Assembly (NCBI GenBank): GCA_019232725.1
Contig: JAFANK010000336.1
Location: 1-6,976, forward strand
From: Vulcanimicrobiota bacterium
Lineage (GTDB): Bacteria; Vulcanimicrobiota; Vulcanimicrobiia; Eremiobacterales; Eremiobacteraceae
Length of the DNA stretch: 6,976 bases
Direction of reading: 5' to 3'
Shown piece after piece: positions 1-5,456 of this stretch (positions are counted from its first letter, which is position 1; every line of letters begins with the position of its first letter). The translations under genes were made by a program, and so were the position numbers. The notes under the pieces were generated by a model, which was not told where the DNA came from, searched no databases, and saw only the letters and a program-made list of their open reading frames with translations.

Positions 1-315
1 CCGCGCCCCGGCAAGAGTGGAGTTGCCGGCGAGCAACGTGCCGTTATCGTCGACAACCGCAGCCGTGTAGCCCGACGTGCTGTCGATACGTTCGACGATC
101 GCCTGGGCGATCTGCGTGCGCGAACGGTGTTGGGTGGCCAGCGCAGCGGCCGTGTGCTGGACGTCATCAGCGATACGCGCGCGATTATTGGCATCGAACC
201 AGATGCTGGGCGCCGCTTGCGACAACGCCCACGACGCGACGCCGTACACCGCGAACGCCGCGAATGCCGCGAGCGCGGCGATGCCCAAACCGGCGAACCA
301 GCTGCGACGAATCAC
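1..315 (-). CDS. N-terminus of a membrane-anchored protein, probably a sensor (histidine kinase-like); partial
   Basis: This reading frame is open from a GTG at 315 to the left edge, giving 105 residues with the C-terminal part missing. The protein begins VIRRSW, then has a strongly hydrophobic Ala/Gly/Phe-rich segment at about residues 7-31 that reads as a signal anchor or first transmembrane helix. After it comes a polar, presumably extracytoplasmic stretch with an amphipathic helix (about 40-78) and then the segment YTAAVVDDNGTLLAGN (83-98). A 'valine-valine-Asp-x-x-Gly-x-leu-leu-ala-gly' strand of this type is common in the extracytoplasmic PAS/Cache-like domains of bacterial sensor kinases, but the kinase domain itself would lie outside the window. 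An in-frame TAG at 357-355 and the absence of another in-frame start codon make the GTG at 315 the only usual start; a purine-rich GAAGAAG lies about 5 nt upstream. The nearest upstream gene ends 76 bp away. A chemoreceptor or other membrane sensor remains possible. Confidence 0.55.
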   Translation of the reverse strand, partial: MIRRSWFAGLGIAALAAFAAFAVYGVASWALSQAAPSIWFDANNRARIADDVQHTAAALATQHRSRTQIAQAIVERIDSTSGYTAAVVDDNGTLLAGNSTLAGAR

Positions 316-379
316 GTCATCTTCTTCTGTCTTGAGGGCGGACTTACTTTGCCGCTAGCTGGGAATGGCCTGGGAGGGT

Positions 380-391
380 CGGCTTTCGCCG
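380..391 (-). repeat. Small hairpin with GNRA-type tetraloop just after the serine hydrolase stop
   Basis: On the minus strand the sequence reads CGGC-GAAA-GCCG, a perfect 4-bp GC stem closed by a GAAA tetraloop, directly following the TGA of the serine hydrolase. No run of T follows, so it is not a standard intrinsic terminator. It shares the bases 389-391 with the inverted repeat at 389-405, so the two hairpins cannot both form. The role, if any, could be mRNA 3'-end stabilisation or attenuation; this is inference from a short repeat that could arise by chance. Confidence 0.35.
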
Positions 392-405
392 TCAGATCTT
401 GACGG
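389..405 (-). repeat. Perfect 6-bp inverted repeat spanning the serine hydrolase stop codon
   Basis: The plus strand reads CCGTCA-GATCT-TGACGG: 6-bp arms with a 5-nt loop. The TGA stop codon of the serine hydrolase (394-392) sits inside one arm. There is no downstream U-tract, so an intrinsic terminator is not supported. It overlaps the tetraloop hairpin at 380-391 by three bases. Confidence 0.35.
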
Positions 406-1546
406 ATGAATGTGGTCCGGCAACCACGGTCGCAAGGATCTGTTGCACGAGAGCGCGCTTAGCAGCATAGTCGAACGAGTATGTGTTGGTGAGCAGCACC
501 ACTGCAACGCGATCGTGCGGCAATGTGGCATTCTCGCCGCTAAAACCGGTCCAGCTGCCGGTGTGGCCGACCTCAAGTTTCCCGGCGACCGATTCGAAGC
601 CAACGCCAAGGCCGTAGCCCTTGGGCCAATCTCCGCCTTTTTGAGGCGATGGTGTGAACATGAGCTCGAGCATGTCCTGATCGATGACGCGCCCCGTGTC
701 GAGCGCATCATCCCACGTTATGAGGTCGAGCACGGTTGAGTTGACGCACCCGTCGGGGTAATCGAGCACCGCGGCGCTGTCGGCGCCCGGATCGACCGGC
801 ACCGTTTTGCCATTCACCGCGGTGTAGCCGATGGAGCCTTGGGGCAATGACAACGGCGTTGTGCCGACCGTCGTTTGTCTGAGGCCAAGCGGCGCGATGA
901 TGCGCGTGCGCAAGAACGAGTCATAGGGCATGCCGCTGGCCTTCTCGACGATCAGGCCGGCGACGATGTAATTGCTGTTGCTGTATTCGTACTTGGTGCC
1001 GGGTGGAAAAAGCAAGTTCAGCTTGTATACCGTTGCCCGCACCACGCTCGGCCTGAGCTCATTGTCGGAAAGCTGATCGAGATAGTCCGACAGGCCGGAC
1101 GTGTGATTGAGGACCTGGCGGACCGTGATCTCGTCGCCATGCGCGAATCCTGGTAAATACTTGGACACGTGGTCATCGATGTTCAGTTTGTGTTCTTGCT
1201 GCAGCAACAGAATCGAGGCGGCGGCGAACTGCTTGCTCATCGATGCGATGTTGTAGACGGTCGTCGGGGTTGCGGGCAGCCGGCGTGCTAGGTCGCGGTA
1301 CCCGTAGCCGCGTGCGAACATCGCTACGCCATTGATGCCGACGCCTAGCGAGGCGCCAGCAATGTGCTGATCGCGCACGGTTTTGCGAACGAGCGCATCG
1401 ATCGCCGCTGCTTGTGAGGGTGTCAACGTGGCTTGCGGCGCTTGCGACGCCGTGGGCGATTGCGCCGGCGGCGGACTTGCGGATTGACAGCCCAGCGCGA
1501 CCATGCTTAGGCTGACGAGCAGCGAGAGCCCGATATGCTTGGACAT
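392..1546 (-). CDS. Predicted lipoprotein serine hydrolase of the class C beta-lactamase / penicillin-binding fold
   Basis: This 384-residue protein is complete. Residues 1-20 form a lipoprotein-type signal peptide (MSKHIG, hydrophobic core, then VALGC with the lipidation candidate Cys20; the -3 residue is Ala rather than the usual Leu), followed by a Ser/Pro/Ala/Gln-rich linker to about residue 42. The catalytic domain carries the expected motifs in order: SMSK at 102-105 (Ser102 nucleophile and Lys105), YSN at 188-190, and HTG at 328-330 in place of the KTG box. The HTG form is usual in esterase, peptidase and LACTB-like members of this family and is less typical of true beta-lactamases. 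The likely role is hydrolysis of an ester, amide or D-amino acid-containing substrate outside the cytoplasm; the substrate cannot be read from sequence. The ATG lies 1 bp after the stop of the alpha/beta hydrolase gene and no clear ribosome binding site is seen, which suggests translational coupling. Confidence 0.9.
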   Translation of the reverse strand: MSKHIGLSLLVSLSMVALGCQSASPPPAQSPTASQAPQATLTPSQAAAIDALVRKTVRDQHIAGASLGVGINGVAMFARGYGYRDLARRLPATPTTVYNIASMSKQFAAASILLLQQEHKLNIDDHVSKYLPGFAHGDEITVRQVLNHTSGLSDYLDQLSDNELRPSVVRATVYKLNLLFPPGTKYEYSNSNYIVAGLIVEKASGMPYDSFLRTRIIAPLGLRQTTVGTTPLSLPQGSIGYTAVNGKTVPVDPGADSAAVLDYPDGCVNSTVLDLITWDDALDTGRVIDQDMLELMFTPSPQKGGDWPKGYGLGVGFESVAGKLEVGHTGSWTGFSGENATLPHDRVAVVLLTNTYSFDYAAKRALVQQILATVVAGPHSSVKI

Positions 1547-1547
1547 G

Positions 1548-2603
1548 CTAGTGAGGCCTGGCCGTCGGCTCAGACGCTACGCCCGGCAAACTTGTGGCTG
1601 GCGCTTGCGGCGCCATGGCGCCATGCGGTGTGATCTGGCGCGGGTGCGACAGCATGTCGCGCCAGGCACGTTCGAACTGCTCGTCGATCGAACCGATGGC
1701 ATGCACTCCGTGCGGCTGCTCGTAATAGTGTGTTTCGATGCCGCTTCTGCTCAGCAGATCCAAGTTCTGACGCATGTAACCCTGTGGCACGATGGGATCA
1801 TCGCTGCCGATGACGAGATACACGGGTGTGGCCTGCAATTCCCGCAACGCCGCAGGCATCGTCTCGGTGGTCATGCCACCCGATGCGGCGAGCACGCCCG
1901 CCCATATGTCCGGATGCTCGGGCGCGACGATGAACACGCCGTAACCGCCCATCGAATGACCGGCTAGATACACGCGTTGCTTGTCGATGTTGAATGCTTT
2001 CTCCGCAACTGCGAGCGCCGCGTAGACGTCGAGAGGAGCGGGATCGACGTATTGACTGTCGCCGCGCGCATAGGGCGCGACGACGATCGATCCGGTGGAC
2101 CTGGCCGCAGCTTGCAACCAGGGCAGTGCGATGGGATCGTTCTCCGAGCAGGTCCGCCCATGCAGGAACACGACAAGCGACGTGGGCCTGTGCGGATCGT
2201 AGCTTGGCGGCACGTATGCTGCCAGTGGCTGCTGCGTGTGGTCCACGGGTGAGAGGAAGACGGTGTCATCGACGCCCCGCACGGCCGCGAGCTGGTGATA
2301 GTCGCCCGTCGCGTACTGGCGGATAAGGCTCTTCTCGAGGCGTGCGAGCGTCGTCATCAAGGCGATGAAATCGGCAGGCTGCATCCACGCCGGGCGATCG
2401 GTCATTCCTGGTCCGGGCGTGTCTGCATCCAACCGCTGCACGAGCTCGGCGGCGATGCCGGAGCGCTGGTTGATGACCGGATAGTTGTCACGCAAGATCG
2501 CGTGCGCTTGGGTAAGATCTTCGCGCGCTGCTGCCAGGGGATCAGGACTTGGGGTTTGCGGCGCCGCGCCCAGCGTGGCTACGGTGACAAAGGCGGCTCC
2601 CAA
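1548..2603 (-). CDS. Secreted alpha/beta hydrolase (esterase / peptidase-like); start codon uncertain
   Basis: With the TTG at 2603 as a provisional start the protein has 351 residues. The core is a clear alpha/beta hydrolase: strand VVFLHGR (about 144-150) gives the oxyanion-hole HG, the nucleophile elbow is GHSMGG (215-220, Ser217), the acid is in GSDDPIVP (Asp269 preferred), and the base is in HGVHAIGS (His301 or His298). This arrangement resembles the esterase D, polyhydroxybutyrate-depolymerase and 'putative esterase' families, with an added N-terminal helical domain of roughly 120 residues. The C-terminus is an Ala/Pro-rich tail. A hydrophobic segment (LVALLGAAFVTVATLGAA) followed by APQTPSPDP looks like a signal peptide, but it begins upstream of the TTG; the frame stays open into korB to 2906 without any ATG or GTG at a sensible place. 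A CTG at 2606 is another option. The next gene follows after 1 bp, and korB ends about 35 bp upstream. The product is confident, the 5' boundary is not. Confidence 0.8.
   Translation of the reverse strand: MGAAFVTVATLGAAPQTPSPDPLAAAREDLTQAHAILRDNYPVINQRSGIAAELVQRLDADTPGPGMTDRPAWMQPADFIALMTTLARLEKSLIRQYATGDYHQLAAVRGVDDTVFLSPVDHTQQPLAAYVPPSYDPHRPTSLVVFLHGRTCSENDPIALPWLQAAARSTGSIVVAPYARGDSQYVDPAPLDVYAALAVAEKAFNIDKQRVYLAGHSMGGYGVFIVAPEHPDIWAGVLAASGGMTTETMPAALRELQATPVYLVIGSDDPIVPQGYMRQNLDLLSRSGIETHYYEQPHGVHAIGSIDEQFERAWRDMLSHPRQITPHGAMAPQAPATSLPGVASEPTARPH
1609..1622. repeat. 14-bp perfect palindrome, also a tandem octamer, inside a coding tail
   Basis: The sequence GGCGCCATGGCGCC reads the same on both strands and, with the following bases AT, equals two copies of GGCGCCAT. 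It encodes part of the Ala/Pro-rich C-terminal tail (HGAMAPQ) of the alpha/beta hydrolase. It most likely reflects simple-sequence slippage in a low-complexity tail rather than a protein binding site. Confidence 0.4.
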
Positions 2604-2638
2604 CAGGGCGACAAGCCCTGCAGACGTGTGGTGGCCGT

Positions 2639-3508
2639 CTACGCGTAGGCGTCTTGCAGCGCGACGAGGCGTGGGTCGATCGTTTCGATGGGCAGCGACG
2701 AGATCGCGGGATGGTCGCCGAGCGTCAACGCATCGAGCGTCGGCCTGACCTCGCGGTAGAAGATCCCGAGTGGGATCTTGCCCGCTGCGGTCAGCGTAGC
2801 GAACGCCTTCTGCTTGTCGTGCTGGTCGTACCCAGGCGCGTCGTCGAGATGGTAGACGTTTTCTTTGAACCATTTGTACGTGTTGATCTTGTTGAACGTG
2901 ACGCACGGCGACATCACCTCGACCACGGCGAAGCCGGGGTGGCGTACCGCCTCTTTGATCATTTCGGTCATCTGCTTGGGTTCGGAGGAAAATCCTCGTG
3001 CCAGAAATGTGCCACCCGCCGCGAGCGCAATGGCCAAACCGTTGATGGGAGCGTCCGGGTTTCCTTGCGGGTGCGTTCCATCTTTATAGCCGAGCATGCT
3101 GGTGGGCGACGACTGGCCTTTGGTGAGACCATAGGTCTGGTTGTCCATGACGATGTACGCCATGTTCGGGTTGCGGCGCACTGCATGCAAGAAATGACCC
3201 GCCCCGATCGCGTAGCCGTCGCCATCGCCCCCCGCCACGATCACGGTCAGGTCCTTGTTCGCGAGTTTGACGGCGGTGGCCGTCGGCAGCGCCCGGCCAT
3301 GCACACCGTGGAAGGCGTAGGAGTGCAAGTATCCCGAGATTTTCCCCGAGCAGCCAATGCCAGAGATGAAGGCGACGTCTTTGGGCTGCAAGCCAAGATC
3401 AGCGCAGGCTTGCTTGAGCGCAGCGAGCACGCCGAAGTCTCCACAGCCCGCGCACCACCATGAGGGCGTTGCGGTTGCGAAATCTTTCGGACTGAGCACG
3501 GTTGCCAT
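2639..3508 (-). CDS. korB: 2-oxoacid:ferredoxin oxidoreductase beta subunit (probably 2-oxoglutarate)
   Basis: This 289-residue subunit binds thiamine diphosphate and one [4Fe-4S] cluster and, with KorA, oxidatively decarboxylates a 2-oxoacid with CoA to give acyl-CoA, CO2 and reduced ferredoxin in the cytoplasm. Four cysteines are placed as in the two-subunit enzymes: Cys19 and Cys22 in WWCAGCGDFG, Cys53 in GIGCSGK, and Cys202 in MSPCVTFN. The diphosphate/Mg motif begins GDGDGYAIG at 94 and continues to DNQTYGLTKGQ (122-132). Length is normal for the family. The ATG at 3508 has a good GAGGT ribosome binding site (3520-3516) that overlaps the korA stop region, and it starts 5 bp after korA, so the two are surely co-translated. 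The C-terminal half has the conserved PxGxxY/D-type features of KorB. Substrate choice between 2-oxoglutarate, pyruvate and others cannot be decided from motifs alone, although overall similarity in style is to KorB. No ferredoxin or extra delta/gamma subunit gene is seen next to it. Confidence 0.95.
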   Translation of the reverse strand: MATVLSPKDFATATPSWWCAGCGDFGVLAALKQACADLGLQPKDVAFISGIGCSGKISGYLHSYAFHGVHGRALPTATAVKLANKDLTVIVAGGDGDGYAIGAGHFLHAVRRNPNMAYIVMDNQTYGLTKGQSSPTSMLGYKDGTHPQGNPDAPINGLAIALAAGGTFLARGFSSEPKQMTEMIKEAVRHPGFAVVEVMSPCVTFNKINTYKWFKENVYHLDDAPGYDQHDKQKAFATLTAAGKIPLGIFYREVRPTLDALTLGDHPAISSLPIETIDPRLVALQDAYA

Positions 3509-3513
3509 ATCGC

Positions 3514-5340
3514 CTACCTCGCCACCGAACGCACGCCGGCGGCTGTCTTTTCTGGACCCACTGGCGTCACGCTCGCTCCCTTTTCTGTCGGCGACGTGGC
3601 ACTGGCGAGCACCTTCTTCACGGCATCGATGATCTCGATCGGCCGGAATGGGCGCCCATCGTACTTGCGCACGGGGTGCATGTGGGGCAACGGACCTGTG
3701 ACGTAGCGGATCAGGCGTTCTAATTGTCCGGTGATGTTGTTCTCAACCACGAAGACGTGCGCGGCGCTGTGCACGAAAGCGCGAACTTCTTCTTCTGGGA
3801 ACGGCCACAGCGTGCGCAGTTGGAGAAAGCGCGTCGCGATGCCGTCTGCGTGCAGCCGATCTTGTGTCTCGGCGATAGGTCCGCGGTTTGATCCGTACCC
3901 GATGAAGGCCACCGCCGCTTTGGGATCGCCGAGGAGATTCGGCCGCGGCAACTCGGGTCGCATGCTCTCGAGCTTGTGCATGCGTTTTTCCATCATGCGC
4001 CGGCGGTTAGTCGCATCTTCTGTGATGACACCGCCATCGGAATGCTCGGAACCTGGAGCGAGATGCATGCCGCCGTCCACGCCGGGGATCACCCGTGGCG
4101 AGACGCCGTCCTCGCTGAACGCGAAGCGTTTGTATTCCCCGAAGGTCACGCCGCCGTTACGGATGAGCTTGCCGCGGTCGACGGTGACCGAACCGAACTC
4201 GAGGCGCGGAGTCGTCTCCTTGCTCTGGCAAAGCGCTTGCTCGGACAGGACGAAGACCGGCACCTGATACTTCTCGGCGAGATTGAACGCAGCGACCGTG
4301 AGATAAAACGATTCTTCGACCGTGCCAGGGGCAAGCACCACCCGCGGGATCTCTCCGTGACCTGAGAAGATGAGATGGTTGAGATTGCTCTGTTCGGTCT
4401 TGGTCGGCATGCCGGTAGAGGGGCCCGCGCGAGCACATTCGATGACCACGATCGGCGTCTCCACGACGCCCGCCAAACCGATGCCCTCGGTCATGAGCGC
4501 TTGCCCTGGCCCCGACGTCGCCGTCATGGAACGAACGCCGGCGAACGACGCGCCGATCGTCATGTTGATGGCTGCCAATTCGTCTTCAGCCTGCACGACG
4601 ACGCCGCCATACTTGGGCGCGTGGCGGGCCATCCATTCGAGCACGTCGGTCGCAGGTGTGATCGGATAGCCAGCCATGAAGCGGCAGCCGGCGACGAGCG
4701 CGCCGTAGCCGATGGCATCGTTGCCCATCATGAGCAAACGGTCGCCATCGGGGCGGGCCACAAGATCGTAGCCGCTCGGCGTCGTGCAATGCTCGCGCAC
4801 GTACTGCTCGCCGGCATCGATCGCGGCGACGTTTTGGGCCACGACCTTCTCACCCTTGCGCTCGTATTGCTTGGTGACGAGCGTGCGGACGATCTGCGGG
4901 TCCATGCCGACGAGCGCAGCGAGCACACCCATCGAAATAGTGTTGCGCACGAGCTCGAGCCCCAGCTGCTCCTTGGCGATCTTCGCGAGCGGCACTTCAT
5001 AGAACGTGACGTCCGGCCGGCGTACGGCATCGGTGAGCTTTTCGGTGGAATTGTCGAAGATGACAAAACCGTGCGGGCGGATCTCCTGGATGTGGCGCTC
5101 GACGCACTCGAGGTCGAAGGCCACCATCGCGTCGACGTAGTCGGCGAGGCCGTAGTGGCGGTGTTGGCCAGCGCGGATCACGTAGTTCGTGTGGCCGCCG
5201 CGGATGCGCGAAGGGAAATCTTTATAGGTGTACAGCTCGAGGCCCATGCGCTTGAACGCCGTGGCGATGAGGTCGCCCGTCGTCAAGCTCCCATCGCCGG
5301 CTTGGCCGCCGAAGAGCACCTCGATGTTATTCGTGATCAC
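3514..5340 (-). CDS. korA: 2-oxoacid:ferredoxin oxidoreductase alpha subunit (fused gamma-alpha)
   Basis: With the GTG at 5340 the protein has 608 residues, usual for fused KorA. Residues 1 to about 190 are the gamma domain (VLFGGQAGDGS at 8-18, then DFPSRIRGGHTNYVIR at 41-56). From about 200 follows the alpha (pyrimidine-binding) domain: GNDAIGYGAL (206-215), the signature YPITP (225-229) that contributes to substrate/CoA recognition, AEDELAAINMTIGASFAG (251-268), TATSGPG (273-279), and GPSTGMPTKTEQSNLN (306-321). Domain 2/transketolase C-like region follows at about 470-575, with GYGSNRGP and VVENNITGQLERLI. The last 30 or so residues (after Val577) are a low-complexity, Ser/Thr/Ala-rich tail. 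The frame is open to an ATG-type start at 5475, but residues before VITNNIEV do not look like the family, so GTG 5340 is chosen; an in-frame ATG at 5403 is the alternative. Shine-Dalgarno support is weak: an AAAAGG sits about 16 nt upstream. A short ORF ends across this start codon. Confidence 0.93.
   Translation of the reverse strand: MITNNIEVLFGGQAGDGSLTTGDLIATAFKRMGLELYTYKDFPSRIRGGHTNYVIRAGQHRHYGLADYVDAMVAFDLECVERHIQEIRPHGFVIFDNSTEKLTDAVRRPDVTFYEVPLAKIAKEQLGLELVRNTISMGVLAALVGMDPQIVRTLVTKQYERKGEKVVAQNVAAIDAGEQYVREHCTTPSGYDLVARPDGDRLLMMGNDAIGYGALVAGCRFMAGYPITPATDVLEWMARHAPKYGGVVVQAEDELAAINMTIGASFAGVRSMTATSGPGQALMTEGIGLAGVVETPIVVIECARAGPSTGMPTKTEQSNLNHLIFSGHGEIPRVVLAPGTVEESFYLTVAAFNLAEKYQVPVFVLSEQALCQSKETTPRLEFGSVTVDRGKLIRNGGVTFGEYKRFAFSEDGVSPRVIPGVDGGMHLAPGSEHSDGGVITEDATNRRRMMEKRMHKLESMRPELPRPNLLGDPKAAVAFIGYGSNRGPIAETQDRLHADGIATRFLQLRTLWPFPEEEVRAFVHSAAHVFVVENNITGQLERLIRYVTGPLPHMHPVRKYDGRPFRPIEIIDAVKKVLASATSPTEKGASVTPVGPEKTAAGVRSVAR
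3516..3520 (-). promoter_or_regulatory. Ribosome binding site of korB
   Basis: The minus strand reads GAGGT at 3520-3516, with GAGG ending 8 nt before the korB ATG at 3508. It overlaps the final codons and stop of korA, which fixes the korB start and supports coupled translation of the two subunits in equal amounts. Confidence 0.75.
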
Positions 5341-5369
5341 TGTTCTGAGATATCGGCCTTTTGGACCAT
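5337..5369 (-). CDS. Possible 10-residue leader ORF overlapping the korA start
   Basis: An ATG at 5369 opens a frame encoding MVQKADISEQ and stops at TGA 5339-5337. The stop overlaps the korA GTG (5340-5338) in the arrangement GTGA, which is typical of translationally coupled genes. A GAG lies about 8 nt upstream of the ATG as a weak ribosome binding site. As korA has no well-placed Shine-Dalgarno of its own, ribosomes terminating here could re-initiate on korA. An ORF this short can occur by chance, and the peptide has no run of a single amino acid that would point to attenuation. Confidence 0.25.
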   Translation of the reverse strand: MVQKADISEQ

Positions 5370-5456
5370 AAAGCGGACTCAGGAAGGGACATCTTCCGTA
5401 CATTTGGCCATTGCGACGGGTTCGACCTAGTCCGCGCTGATGGCAATGTCGTAGGG
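5341..5456 (-). other. Intergenic region between the binding-protein gene and korA
   Basis: This 116-bp gap would hold the korA promoter if the oxidoreductase operon is transcribed separately from the binding-protein gene. I see no convincing intrinsic terminator: a GGAAG-ATGTCC-CTTCC stem is present at about 5382-5397 on the minus strand but has no T-tract. A TATGGT near 5370-5365 is a poor -10 candidate without a clear -35 partner. The left part contains the possible leader ORF. I cannot tell whether transcription reads through from the upstream gene. Confidence 0.4.

Noticed and set aside
392..1546. Serine hydrolase as an antibiotic-resistance beta-lactamase
   Set aside because: It has SxxK and YSN but HTG instead of KTG, and a lipoprotein signal; these favour an esterase/peptidase-like member. 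Resistance cannot be claimed from this sequence.
2604..2906. N-terminal extension of the alpha/beta hydrolase to 2906
   Set aside because: The added 101 residues are Arg/Pro/Asp-rich and lie almost entirely within korB in another frame, so they are shadow sequence; a start there would place the signal peptide in the middle of the protein.
2654..3463. Plus-strand ORF of 269 codons opposite korB
   Set aside because: korB is intact with all cofactor-binding residues. The opposite frame shows Arg/Val/Asp-rich sequence with no domain and no ribosome binding site.
5382..5397. Intrinsic terminator after the binding-protein gene
   Set aside because: The GGAAG/CTTCC stem is short, AT-poor in its flank and not followed by T residues, and it sits about 60 bp after the stop codon.
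4375..5430. Long plus-strand ORF of 351 codons opposite korA
   Set aside because: It is antisense to a gene with clear family motifs along its full length. Its translation is rich in His, Arg, Asp and Ala with no recognisable domain, as expected from the mirror frame of a GC-rich gene.
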